Shown here one piece after another: positions 33,684 through 42,590 of a stretch of DNA of 64,000 nucleotides. Source of the stretch: Rhodococcus sp. 14-2483-1-2 (GTDB taxonomy: Bacteria > Actinomycetota > Actinomycetes > Mycobacteriales > Mycobacteriaceae); assembly GCF_002259405.1 (NCBI RefSeq), contig NZ_NPFW01000020.1, positions 186,001 to 250,000 of the forward strand. The letters run 5' to 3'. A program made the position numbers and the translations under genes. The notes under the pieces are model-generated. The model did not search any database. It was not told the origin of the DNA and saw only the letters and a program-made list of their open reading frames with translations. Positions within the stretch are counted from its first letter, which is position 1, and every line of letters begins with the position of its first letter.

Positions 33684-35282
33684 TCAGGAGCGGCGGAGCG
33701 CGGAAAGCATTTCCCTGGAGCGTCGCAGCGTGCCTCGGTTCGCCCCGGTCGGCCAGGTGCTGGGCAGCTCGATCGGATCCGTCAGGCGGCCGGCGTTGAA
33801 GTCGTCGACCAGATGGCCGACGGTTTCCTGGGCGCAGGACTTGTTCGTGCCGATGAATCCCGAGGGGCCGCGCTTGATCCAACCGGTGACGTAGCTGCCG
33901 ATCGACGTCTGCCCACCGGATTCCTGCAACACGCGGCCGCCGGTGTTGGGAATGATGCCGGCCAGGTCGTCGAACGGAACTCCGGGGAGCGCGACACCGC
34001 GGTAGCCGATGGACGTGAGGACGAGTCCGGCCTCGATGCTGTCGACGTCACCGGTCGGGGTGCTGCGGACCACGTCGTCGCCGTCCGCGGACAGGCCCAT
34101 TCGGTCGAACTCGATACCCGTCACGCGATCGGTGCCGAGGATCCTGGTGGGGGAGAGAAGGTAGCGCAGAGTGATTCTCTTGCGGCCGTCGCTGTGGTCG
34201 GGTGATTCGTCGACGTGGCGAAGCAATTGCAGTTTCTGAGCCACGGCGTGGGGTAGGTCGTCGGTCGCTGCGAGTCGGACGGTGACCGGATCGAGCGCGA
34301 GTTCGCTGCGGTCGATGGCCAGGTCGATATCGGGGACGGTCAGCAATCCGGCGAACTCGGGCACGGTGAACGCGGACTGTGCCACACCGCGTCGGCCGAC
34401 GATGACCACTTCGCGAACTGCGCTGTGGCGCAGGGCGTCCAACGCGTACGGCGCGATGTCTGTCTGGGCGAGCGCATCCGGATTCATCGTCAGAATATGG
34501 GCGACGTCGAGGGCGACGTTGCCGTTACCGACGATGACGGCGCGTTCGTGCGAGAGGTCGAACGTGCGGTGCGCGTGATCGGGGTGGCCGTTGTACCAGG
34601 CGACGAAGTCGGTTGCCGAACTGCGCCCAGGCAATTCGGCTCCCGGAATGCGGAGCTCGCGATCCGATGATGCACCGACTGCGTAGATCACGGCGTGGTG
34701 GGTGTCCAACAACTCGTCGTGGGTGACGTCCTTGCCGACCTCCACGCCGAGGTGGTAGGTGAATCCCTCTTGCGCGGAGATCGTTTCGAACAGTCGGGAT
34801 ACCTGACGGGTCTTCTGATGATCGGGTGCGACGCCGAGTCGAGCGAGACCATGTGGTTGCGGAAGCCGGTCGTAGACATCAACGTTCACGCCCGGCTGAG
34901 TGAGCAGTTCATCCGCCGCATACATGGCCGACGGGCCGGATCCGACGATAGCGACTCGGAGCGGCTGGCGATCCCTCGACACCGAGGCTGCCGGGGTGAC
35001 CGGGGCCAAGATGGGCCGGGGTGGGCGCTCCTGCTTGTAGAAATCCGCATTGATCGTCAGGAACGGCAGTTGCGCCTCGGTCAGTTTCGCCTGCGGCACA
35101 ATGGCATCGACGGGGCAGGCCGACACGCACGCGCCGCAGTCGACACACGATTGCGGGTCGATGTGCAACATCTCCGCCGTCAGGAAGTCCGGCTCGTCGG
35201 GAGTGGGATGAATGCAGTTGACGGGACACGCGAAGACGCACGATGCGTCGCTGCAACATGATTGGGTGACGACGTGGGGCAT
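33684..35282 (-). CDS. fprB: Ferredoxin-ferredoxin/NADP reductase fusion (FprB type)
   Basis: A 532-residue protein. The N-terminal ~65 residues form a 7Fe ferredoxin: CCSDASCVFACPVNC for one cluster and CVDCGACVSACP for the other. The rest is an adrenodoxin-reductase-like flavoprotein with AIVGSGPSAMYAADELL for FAD and VIVGNGNVALDVA for NADP. It would pass electrons from NADPH to the fused ferredoxin and on to a partner. The ATG has AGGAA. It follows the diiron oxygenase gene by 47 bp, so supplying electrons to that enzyme is the likely job. Confidence 0.93.
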   Translation of the reverse strand: MPHVVTQSCCSDASCVFACPVNCIHPTPDEPDFLTAEMLHIDPQSCVDCGACVSACPVDAIVPQAKLTEAQLPFLTINADFYKQERPPRPILAPVTPAASVSRDRQPLRVAIVGSGPSAMYAADELLTQPGVNVDVYDRLPQPHGLARLGVAPDHQKTRQVSRLFETISAQEGFTYHLGVEVGKDVTHDELLDTHHAVIYAVGASSDRELRIPGAELPGRSSATDFVAWYNGHPDHAHRTFDLSHERAVIVGNGNVALDVAHILTMNPDALAQTDIAPYALDALRHSAVREVVIVGRRGVAQSAFTVPEFAGLLTVPDIDLAIDRSELALDPVTVRLAATDDLPHAVAQKLQLLRHVDESPDHSDGRKRITLRYLLSPTRILGTDRVTGIEFDRMGLSADGDDVVRSTPTGDVDSIEAGLVLTSIGYRGVALPGVPFDDLAGIIPNTGGRVLQESGGQTSIGSYVTGWIKRGPSGFIGTNKSCAQETVGHLVDDFNAGRLTDPIELPSTWPTGANRGTLRRSREMLSALRRS

Positions 35283-35329
35283 GAGGGGTTCCTGACGGCA
35301 GTGGCAAGAATGGCTGAGCGGCGAGAGAG

Positions 35330-36349
35330 CTATGCGGCGAACTGGCTGGAGCTGCGGTCGGGCTCGCTACGGAAACGTGAGGCCTTGCCGTCGATTCCGC
35401 ACAGCTTCCACATCAGGCGAGCGGCGCGATTCATCATCCCGGTGTCGGTGGCCAGCATGCGCACATCTCCGAAGTAATCCTGCAACGCGTGCTGGGATTC
35501 CTCGGTGCCCCAGAACAGGTCCTTCTTCACCTGCTTCGGGATGTCGAACTTCGTCCAGAACTTCTTCGGCGGAATGACGATGACGTCGCACAGGATGCGC
35601 ATCGTGACCGGGAAGGCCAGCGAGAGCAGGAAGCGCCCGGCCTTGGACATCTTGGGAACGCGACGACGCAGCAACTGATGCGCGAAGGAGATGTGCCGCG
35701 CTTCCTCGGCTACGTGAATCGCCATGACGCTCTGCATGATCGGGTGGATTTCTTCACCGGACCGCAGGACGGACTTCTGAATGTGATCGATCGGCTCCTC
35801 GCCTGCGAGAACGCCGACGAAGAACAACTCGGGTAGGAGCGTGGCAAACAGGGGGATGAACGGCGAAAGCATCTTCATGGGCCGGCTCATGCCTGGGGCA
35901 TCGGAATCGACGCGGTTGACCATCTCCTGGAACATCAGGGTGTGGTTGCACTCTTCGATGGATTCGTGGGTGCAGTAGCGTGCCTCGGCGGAGCCATTGG
36001 GCAGCGAGAACACGTACTGCATCATGCCGCGGATCAGGATGTTCTCGAACTGAAGGCCGACCTTGGCGACATTGGCCTGACGCCACATGCCGATCTCGAT
36101 CTGCTTGTCGAGCGGAAGTGCTCGGTACCAGGCGTGGCCACCGATCGGGTCCGTCTTGGCGGGGAGTACCCAGCGGGGATCGTTCGCGGGCACCGCGAAC
36201 TTCTCGGACTCCCAGTCGATGTCGACGTACGGATCGAAGTGCTTGTGCACAGAACCCTCGGACAGCAGGGTGAGTGTCTCGATGTACTGCTGTTCGTCCG
36301 TGGCGTCGGTGTCGACCGAAACGGACGTCGTGCCTGTCGTCAGTGTCAT
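35330..36349 (-). CDS. AurF-like diiron oxygenase
   Basis: A 339-residue protein of the AurF/p-aminobenzoate N-oxygenase family (DUF3066). Two iron-binding EExxH motifs are visible: ESIEECNHTLMFQEM and AEEARHISFAHQLL, with further acidic helices. Related proteins oxidise amines or C-H bonds using O2 and a ferredoxin. The pairing with fprB immediately downstream gives it a dedicated electron source. The ATG has GGAGAAG. A repeat-containing promoter region lies upstream. Confidence 0.88.
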   Translation of the reverse strand: MTLTTGTTSVSVDTDATDEQQYIETLTLLSEGSVHKHFDPYVDIDWESEKFAVPANDPRWVLPAKTDPIGGHAWYRALPLDKQIEIGMWRQANVAKVGLQFENILIRGMMQYVFSLPNGSAEARYCTHESIEECNHTLMFQEMVNRVDSDAPGMSRPMKMLSPFIPLFATLLPELFFVGVLAGEEPIDHIQKSVLRSGEEIHPIMQSVMAIHVAEEARHISFAHQLLRRRVPKMSKAGRFLLSLAFPVTMRILCDVIVIPPKKFWTKFDIPKQVKKDLFWGTEESQHALQDYFGDVRMLATDTGMMNRAARLMWKLCGIDGKASRFRSEPDRSSSQFAA

Positions 36350-36377
36350 GGCTTCTCCAAACGAGGTGCGAACATAG

Positions 36378-36400
36378 AGTTAATGTAACCCCAGTTAACA
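36378..36400 (-). promoter_or_regulatory. Putative promoter/operator of the diiron oxygenase-fprB operon
   Basis: AGTTAA occurs twice (36378-36383 and 36393-36398), and TGTAAC with GTTAACA form an imperfect inverted repeat between them. TACATT on the minus strand (36387-36382) could be the -10 box. A TetR-like regulator is plausible, but none is adjacent. Confidence 0.4.
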
Positions 36401-36441
36401 CGAAAGGGAAGCGTGAGGGAAAAATCCTGTTCGGCTGACGT

Positions 36442-37743
36442 CTACTGTTCGTCCGAACGCTCGTCGGATACCTCTGCCACCTCGTCGGTCTCGAACAGCT
36501 GCAACTGGATCGCCGACGGATCGACCACCGGCGTGACCTGGTCGGGTGTGCTGCGCAGTACCTCTCGCAGAGCAGCCACGGCGCGGCCCCACTTGCCGGC
36601 CTCTCGATCTGCCTCGTCGACGTCGCAGTGCTCGTCGCCGAGATCTGCAGCGACCGCCATACCGCGCCACGACGCCTCCTGCTCCGCGCTGATGCGCAGG
36701 TAGGAGACGACGACATCGCGATCGGAGGAGCAACATCCGAGGACGGTGTCGAGGTCCAGGGATTCCTCGGACCGATCGACGAGCTCGACCAATTCGAGCA
36801 GACCGTCCGGAAAGTCGTCCGTGTCGATCGGCGGCGGCGTCGGTTCCCCGAGTGCGCCGCCGAAATCCTCGGCGAATTTCTCGTCGACCTGCTCCCAAAC
36901 GTGACTGAGCATTCGCACTGCCCACAGCAGGTGATCCGCGACGAAGGGTGACCCGCTCACTCGCACCTGCGCGACGATGCAGTCCTGAATCAGGTGCAGC
37001 ATCACGTCGGGGAGCTGCAGATTGAGATCGACCAGCAACTCGGCTGCGCGGGTTCGCCCCGACACGGCGTGCACCAGCGTCGAATTGATTTCGACCACAG
37101 GTTCGGTGGGTTTGACCGACACGTACGCGGTGCCGTTCACGAACCGTAGGGGGATGTCACCGTCCGGATCGTGGTCCGGCGGAAAACCGAACCATGGTTC
37201 GAGGGCGCGATCGACGAGTTGCTGTAGGTGTTCCTTGCCCTTCGGTTGCACACACAATGGGACGACGGTCGTATCGGCCTCGGGCGCGGAGGCGTCGAAA
37301 CTCGGGACGTCGTACCGACCGGTGGCGCGTGAGCCAAGGAAGGACGGGTGGGGCAGACCCCAGATGTCGCGGAACACCGCCACGGTCTTCTTCGCCAGAT
37401 CATCGGACCACGAGCGATTGCGGTCCACGTGCGGTGCCGTGGGTTCGGAATCGACTGCCGTGCGAAATCCAAACTGGCTCAGCGCTTCTCGCTGCTCATC
37501 GGTGATCTCGCGGCTACTGTGCAGGTGCTCGTTCGCCGGAATTTCGCAGCGGACCATGTCGAGATCCCAGGCGTAGAACTGCACGCAGGCGGCGGTGTCC
37601 GGCACGCCGTCGGTGGTGTCGTATCGCGACTCGATCACCAGCGCATCACCGTCGCGCATCGCGCTGACGTAGTCGCCGAGCTTGCGCTGAAACTGCATCC
37701 AGGCAGCGTCGACGTCGAAGTCGAACTCGAGTGAATCGCTCAT
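36442..37743 (-). CDS. TY-Chap-like (YbjN-related) protein
   Basis: A 433-residue acidic soluble protein. The N-terminal part (AWMQFQRKLGDYVSAMRDGD) and later VFRDIWGLPHPSFLGS, VPLCVQPKGKEHLQQLVDRA and HAVSGRTRAAELLVDLN resemble actinobacterial TY-Chap domains related to type III secretion chaperones and YbjN. The C-terminal ~120 residues are acidic and low in complexity. It shares the VFR.IW..PHPSFL segment with the protein at 51082. The ATG has an AAGGAG site. Function is unknown. Confidence 0.65.
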   Translation of the reverse strand: MSDSLEFDFDVDAAWMQFQRKLGDYVSAMRDGDALVIESRYDTTDGVPDTAACVQFYAWDLDMVRCEIPANEHLHSSREITDEQREALSQFGFRTAVDSEPTAPHVDRNRSWSDDLAKKTVAVFRDIWGLPHPSFLGSRATGRYDVPSFDASAPEADTTVVPLCVQPKGKEHLQQLVDRALEPWFGFPPDHDPDGDIPLRFVNGTAYVSVKPTEPVVEINSTLVHAVSGRTRAAELLVDLNLQLPDVMLHLIQDCIVAQVRVSGSPFVADHLLWAVRMLSHVWEQVDEKFAEDFGGALGEPTPPPIDTDDFPDGLLELVELVDRSEESLDLDTVLGCCSSDRDVVVSYLRISAEQEASWRGMAVAADLGDEHCDVDEADREAGKWGRAVAALREVLRSTPDQVTPVVDPSAIQLQLFETDEVAEVSDERSDEQ

Positions 37744-37834
37744 GTCGGCTCCTTACCCAGATCGCGTTGACGTAACGCACAGTCGGTGACGCTAGCGGCG
37801 ACCACCGACACGGTCTCGGCGCTCGCGGGGGCTG

Positions 37835-39001
37835 TCACGACGACGCCGGATCCCCGACCGAGCCGTAGAGCGGGTCGTCCTGCGATTCCTCGTCGATCAC
37901 ACCGAACGGCTGCGCCTCGGCCACACCGTCCAGCACCGCCGGGCGCAACGCGTGCGGAACGGCGAGTACCTCCTCGATCCTGACGAGGATGCCCTGCTCG
38001 ATGAGGGATCGAACGCGGTGGTCGATCAGCTGCGCCGTACGCAGATCCTCACCTTCGAGCTCGGCGTAGTCCTCACCCTCGTTGTTGATCGGCAGCTCGT
38101 CGGTCATCGCGGCCAAGAGCGTCTGCACGGCGAAGGTGTTGGCCAGCGACCGTGACACATCGGGGTCGTCGGCATCTCCCGACAGCTGCACGCGCACGTG
38201 CTCGGCCACCAGCTCGTGCACGGTCTCGGCGCCACGGCCGGCCAGCGAATGCGCATTGTCTCCCGGCCTGGCGGTGTCTCCGTCGATGCGAATCAATTCG
38301 GTGGCGATGGCTGTCGACCAGTAGTCGGCCGCGGCACCCGCATCGAGCCGGGCGGGATCGAGCGGGGCCGAGCCGACGGCGCGCTGCAGATCCGCGTTGT
38401 CGCCCACCGCCAATCCATCGGCGACGCGCGCGACGATGTCGTCGAGGGCAGGCAGCAGCGGCAGCGCCGAGATCGCGGCGAGTTCCTGGGCCAGGGAAAC
38501 ATCGGGCAGGTCGATGTCATCGGCGTCGAGCATGTCGGGCTCGTCGCCCTCGAGGAAGTCCGAGAGATCCTCCATGCAGTGCGCGTAGTCCTCGGGGCTG
38601 CCGTCCCAGAGGTCGGTTTCATCGAGGAATGTCAGGTACTGCAGCGAGGTGAGAACGAGGTTGACCGCGGTGTCCTCCGCAGTGTCGGATTCCTCCTGCA
38701 GGATGCGTTCGGCCGCATCGACCAGCAGATGTGCATCGGCGGGAAGCCAGGCGCTGGGGGAGAAGCCCTGACGAGCACCGGCAAGTTGGGTCAGTGTCGA
38801 CGACACGAGCCGGGAGATCGCTTCCGATTGTTCCGACATCTCGCTCTCGTCGAGCCATTCGACGAAACCGTCGATCAGATCGGCGATGCGTTCGGTGACG
38901 GCACCGGTCGGGGCCGGTCGGGATTGCTGGTGACGCCGTTGCCGGGCCTTGGTCTTTTCTGCACGTTTCTGTCCGCGGTTGGCAGGCCGCTTCGATCCCA
39001 T
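37835..39001 (-). CDS. Hypothetical acidic protein with basic N-terminus
   Basis: A 388-residue protein: the first 30 residues are basic (MGSKRPANRGQKRAEKTKAR), the rest strongly acidic and helical, with no motif I recognise. The basic start could bind nucleic acid or the membrane surface. Either ATG, 39025 or 39001, is possible; 39001 is preferred because the basic segment begins there. It is co-directional with the TY-Chap-like gene 91 bp downstream and with the NrtR-like gene upstream. Confidence 0.6.
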   Translation of the reverse strand: MGSKRPANRGQKRAEKTKARQRRHQQSRPAPTGAVTERIADLIDGFVEWLDESEMSEQSEAISRLVSSTLTQLAGARQGFSPSAWLPADAHLLVDAAERILQEESDTAEDTAVNLVLTSLQYLTFLDETDLWDGSPEDYAHCMEDLSDFLEGDEPDMLDADDIDLPDVSLAQELAAISALPLLPALDDIVARVADGLAVGDNADLQRAVGSAPLDPARLDAGAAADYWSTAIATELIRIDGDTARPGDNAHSLAGRGAETVHELVAEHVRVQLSGDADDPDVSRSLANTFAVQTLLAAMTDELPINNEGEDYAELEGEDLRTAQLIDHRVRSLIEQGILVRIEEVLAVPHALRPAVLDGVAEAQPFGVIDEESQDDPLYGSVGDPASS

Positions 39002-39049
39002 GACGCCCAGCTTATCTGTTGGCATGTCCGGTTTCGTCGATCCGTGCCC

Positions 39050-39724
39050 TCAGCGAAGAAGGAACGAGCCCGCAGACGCAGGAAGGGCTGGATTCGATGC
39101 ACGGCGATACAGCTCTGCGGGGCGGCCGCCGCCTGCGGTCGAGGTGGTGCCTGTCCCCTGTAGTGACCCCAGTACGTGGCGTCGGAACGTGTCTTTCGGT
39201 AGAGGGCGGTCGAACACGATCTCGTACAGCTCGCGAAGTTCGAGGAGGGTGAATTCCGCGTCCGTCAACAGTGCGGGATCGACCTCGTGCGCGTAACGAT
39301 CACGGAGGTCGCGAACTGCTTCGGACACCATGTCGCCGTGGTCGAAGGCCATCGGTGACACCGGCCTGGAGTCCTCGATCGGCATCGAAATGGTTGTGGG
39401 AGAAAGCGATCGAGCCGCTATCGCAGCGCTGTGCGCCATGGACAGTACCCATCCGCGGTCGTCGCGGTCGGGGCCGTCGAACATCCTCAACTGATGGAAA
39501 GTGAGATCGGTCAGGTCTGCCTTCGTCCTCAACGCGCGGTCTGCCGCGTCGGCGAGAGTCTCCGACGGTCGAAGGAACGTGCCCGGTAGCGCAGGGCCGC
39601 GCTCCGACGGAACGACGACTACCTGCAGTCGATGCTCGCGGACGGTCAGTACTGCGACATCGACTGCTACGGAGGGGCGTGGATAGTCGGTCAGAGTGTT
39701 GCCGTCTCGGTCTCGCCACGTCAT
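39050..39724 (-). CDS. NrtR-like Nudix regulator with degenerate catalytic box
   Basis: A 224-residue protein with an N-terminal Nudix-fold domain and a C-terminal winged helix (FTLLELRELYEIVFDRPLPK then DTFRRHVLG), the layout of NrtR regulators of NAD metabolism, which bind ADP-ribose. The Nudix box reads GTFLRPSETLADAADRALRT: the REUxEExGU glutamates are replaced (RAL.TKAD), so it should bind rather than hydrolyse. A TAAGAT box seven bases before the ATG suggests leaderless mRNA. It is divergent from the ADP-ribosylglycohydrolase/macrodomain pair, and the shared gap carries a repeat. Confidence 0.85.
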   Translation of the reverse strand: MTWRDRDGNTLTDYPRPSVAVDVAVLTVREHRLQVVVVPSERGPALPGTFLRPSETLADAADRALRTKADLTDLTFHQLRMFDGPDRDDRGWVLSMAHSAAIAARSLSPTTISMPIEDSRPVSPMAFDHGDMVSEAVRDLRDRYAHEVDPALLTDAEFTLLELRELYEIVFDRPLPKDTFRRHVLGSLQGTGTTSTAGGGRPAELYRRASNPALPASAGSFLLR

Positions 39725-39727
39725 GTC

Positions 39728-39783
39728 TTGTATCTTAGCGCGAATCTGATCTATGATTAGCGCAACATCGATCTAAGGGGGAG
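39728..39783. promoter_or_regulatory. Divergent promoter/operator of the NrtR-ARH-macrodomain module
   Basis: GCGCGAATC (39738-39746) and GATTAGCGC (39755-39763) form an inverted repeat with one mismatch around eight bases, and TTAGCGC is also a direct repeat 22 bp apart. On the plus strand TTGTAT (39728-39733) and TATGAT (39752-39757) are 18 bp apart, followed by AAGGGGGAG before the ATG at 39786. Regulator binding would cover both promoters. Confidence 0.65.
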
Positions 39784-39785
39784 TC

Positions 39786-40712
39786 ATGGAACTGACAGCC
39801 ATCGAGCAGGATCGGGCGCGAGGCGTTCTGCTCGGAACTGCCGTGGGCGACGCGTTGGGCGCAGGATACGAATTCGGATATCCCTCGAACGAAACGGCCA
39901 TCGCCATGATCGGCGGCGGTGCATTCGACTGGGCCCCGGGGGAATGGACCGACGACACCTCGATGGCGCTCTGCGTCGCGCGTGCACTCGAGCAGGGCGG
40001 TGACGTGGACGAGGTCGCCGAGCAGTTTCGCGACTGGTTCGACCAGGACCCTCCGGATGTGGGAAATCAGACCCGGCTCGTGCTCTCGCAGCGGTCGCGC
40101 AGTGGTGCCGACATGACTGCGGTGGCGGCGTCGTTGGCAGGGAGAACCGGCGGCAACGGATCATTGATGCGAACGGCACCGATTGCCTTGGCCTACCTCG
40201 ACGACCCGGCTGGATGCCGAGATGCAGCGGAGCGGATCAGTGCCCTCACCCACTCCGACCCCCGCGCCGGTCAAGCGTGCCGAATGTGGAGTCACGCAAT
40301 TCGATTCGCGGTTCGTCACGGTACGTACGGCGGGGTGTGCGAATTTCTGGACGAGGCCGAGGCCGACGTCCGCGAGTTCTGGCAGCCCCTGCTTCGTCAG
40401 GCGCAGGAGGGGCAGCCGTCCGATTTCCCTAACAACGGCTGGGTGGTCCACGCTCTGCAGACGGCGTGGTGGGCAATCCATCGATCTGACGACGCGGAGC
40501 GGCCCCTGCCTGCCGCTCTCGAACTGTGTGTCCGCGCCGGCGGTGATACCGACACCACGGCGGCCATAGCCGGAGGACTTCTCGGAGCGCGTTGGGGCGC
40601 ATCGGCGGTGCCGAGCGAATGGCGCGACATCGTCCACGGCTACCCAGAGTTGCGCGCCGACGATCTCGACCGAATCACCTCGAACATCATTGCAAAGAAA
40701 GGGCTTTCATGA
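39786..40712 (+). CDS. ADP-ribosylglycohydrolase (DraG/ARH family)
   Basis: A 308-residue hydrolase that removes ADP-ribose from modified targets. The N-terminal GVLLGTAVGDALGAGYEF is the family start; metal ligands are in EWTDDTSMALCVA and AGGDTDTTAAIAGGLLGARW. Length and motif order fit DraG/ARH1-3-type enzymes. The ATG has a very strong AAGGGGGAG site. Its stop overlaps the macrodomain start (ATGA), and it is divergent from the NrtR-like regulator. Target could be a protein, nucleic acid or small molecule. Confidence 0.92.
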   Translation: MELTAIEQDRARGVLLGTAVGDALGAGYEFGYPSNETAIAMIGGGAFDWAPGEWTDDTSMALCVARALEQGGDVDEVAEQFRDWFDQDPPDVGNQTRLVLSQRSRSGADMTAVAASLAGRTGGNGSLMRTAPIALAYLDDPAGCRDAAERISALTHSDPRAGQACRMWSHAIRFAVRHGTYGGVCEFLDEAEADVREFWQPLLRQAQEGQPSDFPNNGWVVHALQTAWWAIHRSDDAERPLPAALELCVRAGGDTDTTAAIAGGLLGARWGASAVPSEWRDIVHGYPELRADDLDRITSNIIAKKGLS

Positions 40713-41218
40713 CGATCATCGACGTCGTGCAGGGCGACATCACGGACGTGGCCGCAGATGCGATCGTCAATGCCGCCAATACGCGATTGCTCGGCGGCGG
40801 GGGAGTGGACGGTGCCATCCACCGAGCCGGTGGGCCGGAGATCCTCGCAGAATGCAAGGCTCTGCGGGCCACCACCCTGCCCCACGGCCTCGACATCGGT
40901 GCAGCCGTCGCCACGACCGCGGGCCGACTTCGAGCAGGCCATGTCATCCACACCGTCGGCCCGCGCTACTCCCCGCACGAGGACAGATCGGAGCTGCTGC
41001 GACTCTGCTATGCCCGAAGTCTGGCGCTGGCAGCGTCGATGAACCTGAAATCCATCGCGTTTCCCCTGATTTCCGGTGGCTCCTACGGATGGCCGATGCA
41101 CGATGCAGTCACCCAGCAGGTCGTGGCAGTCGAAGCTGCCCGGCCGTCGGTCGACCTCGTCATGCTGGTCGCCTACTCCCGCGAAGCCGCGAACCTGACG
41201 CGGCGGTTGGTGGGGTGA
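40709..41218 (+). CDS. Macrodomain ADP-ribose hydrolase (MacroD type)
   Basis: A 169-residue macrodomain. VNAANTRLLGGGGVDGAIHR is the canonical ADP-ribose-binding and catalytic loop, and FPLISGGSYGWPMHDAV matches the second phosphate-binding loop. MacroD enzymes remove mono-ADP-ribose from acidic residues and deacetylate O-acetyl-ADP-ribose. It is translationally coupled to the ADP-ribosylglycohydrolase, so the pair would act on the same modified species with different linkage preference. Confidence 0.93.
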   Translation: MTIIDVVQGDITDVAADAIVNAANTRLLGGGGVDGAIHRAGGPEILAECKALRATTLPHGLDIGAAVATTAGRLRAGHVIHTVGPRYSPHEDRSELLRLCYARSLALAASMNLKSIAFPLISGGSYGWPMHDAVTQQVVAVEAARPSVDLVMLVAYSREAANLTRRLVG

Positions 41219-41222
41219 CTGG

Positions 41223-41921
41223 TCAGTTCTCGCAGCCGACGCCATCCTTGTCCCGGTCCAGCTTGGTGCTGTAACCCGGATCCCCGGCGTAGATCGGGGC
41301 TGCACCCGCCGCACGGACCGCATCGCAATTGGCGTACGAGACAGCGGACGGCACTGCGGCCAACGGCGCGGGGGCGGAGTAGACGGGCTCGGGTGTGTAC
41401 ACCGGCTCCGGCGTGTAGACGGGCTCCGGGATGTACGCGGGCTCGGGCAGCGGGACGTATTCCGTCGTCGTCGGTATCTCGACGATGGCCGCCACTGTTT
41501 CGGTCGTCGGGGCTGCGGTGGTGGTGGTCGGGGCCGGTGTGGTTGTCGACGGCGGCGCGGTGGTCGTCGTGACGGTCGGCAACGCAGGCACGGCCGCGAC
41601 CGGTGCGATGGCGGTCGTGGTCTCGGGCTCGGTCGTGGTGGTCAGCCCCATCACGAACAGTGCGGGGAGGATGGCGATGGCAGGTACGGCCCAGACCTTG
41701 CGGCCCCGCGCGGGTGACGAGCGCAGGTACAGGACTCCGCTGCCGACCAGCAACGCTCCGACGAGTAGCGCTCCGAACTCGAACGAGAACACTGCCCCGA
41801 TCAGAAAAAATGCGCCGAAAACGATTGCGGCCCAGGCGAATACCTTTCCGAACAGGGGTCGGCGAGGCGTCTCTGGCTCGAGTGCCGGTCGCTGGAAGGG
41901 TGGCGGGTAGGCGCTGGTCAT
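41223..41921 (-). CDS. Membrane-anchored excalibur-domain protein
   Basis: A 232-residue protein with two to three membrane helices in the first ~95 residues, a Thr/Pro-rich extracellular stalk including a YTPEPV repeat, and a C-terminal excalibur domain (YANCDAVRAAGAAPIYAGDP, ending DRDKDGVGCEN), a small calcium-binding module held by a Cys pair. It would display the excalibur domain outside the cell. Its stop is five bases from the convergent macrodomain gene. Confidence 0.82.
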   Translation of the reverse strand: MTSAYPPPFQRPALEPETPRRPLFGKVFAWAAIVFGAFFLIGAVFSFEFGALLVGALLVGSGVLYLRSSPARGRKVWAVPAIAILPALFVMGLTTTTEPETTTAIAPVAAVPALPTVTTTTAPPSTTTPAPTTTTAAPTTETVAAIVEIPTTTEYVPLPEPAYIPEPVYTPEPVYTPEPVYSAPAPLAAVPSAVSYANCDAVRAAGAAPIYAGDPGYSTKLDRDKDGVGCEN

Positions 41922-42093
41922 GTCGAGGGTCCGTTCGGGTCACGAGAGGTGTCGATGTCGCGGCCGAGATGTCACCCGCGAGACCGGAAGCAACCGTCTC
42001 GTTCTATTCGAACCGGTCGGTCGCATTTCCGTTCACCATGTCGCATCGACGGGGTTCGTCGTTACATCCCGTGCGAGAACGGCAACCGCTCGA

Positions 42094-42444
42094 TCAGTAG
42101 TGCTCGCGAAAGCCGCCGATCGCAGTGATGGAGTTGCCGTCCGGATCGGAGGCCGTGGACAGTCTGACCCCTTTGTTCGCATCGACGATATTGCCGAAGT
42201 CGATTCCGCGGGAACGAGCGGCATCGACGAACACCTCGATGTCTTCGACGGCAACGTTGAACAACGACGAGCCTGCCCGCTCGGGATCCACGGTCACCTG
42301 CAGCCACGCAGCGGACGCCAGCCGCCACTCCACCAGACTCGCCATCGGATTGTTGTCGGCCCGGCGGTCGAACAGCTTCGCGTACCACTCTCGTGCCGAG
42401 TCGATATCGCGCACCGCCACCACGGCAAGTACATGTTCGATCAT
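42094..42444 (-). CDS. VOC (glyoxalase/bleomycin-resistance fold) protein
   Basis: A 116-residue single VOC domain: MIEHVLAVVAVRDIDSAREW begins the first beta-alpha-beta unit, and SDPDGNSITAIGGF closes the second. The family includes glyoxalases, dioxygenases and drug-binding proteins; the metal residues here are not clear enough to choose. The ATG has an AAGGAG site. The 172 bp after it (41922-42093) show nothing convincing. Confidence 0.82.
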   Translation of the reverse strand: MIEHVLAVVAVRDIDSAREWYAKLFDRRADNNPMASLVEWRLASAAWLQVTVDPERAGSSLFNVAVEDIEVFVDAARSRGIDFGNIVDANKGVRLSTASDPDGNSITAIGGFREHY

Positions 42445-42590
42445 CGCGTTCTCCTTCGTATCGTTCGGTTGCGCAGATATGGACCGGATCCGACGGCCCG
42501 ACTCATCGCGCAGAATCTGTCGGTGGCTCGAGTAGGGTCGTCACGAGCCCGAAATCGGGCACCGATACGAGCAGGCAGGGGACCGCAACG

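Noticed and set aside
41979..42001. CGAGAC...GTCTCG inverted repeat
   Set aside because: Arms are six bases and the loop is long; it lies in a featureless gap and is likely chance.
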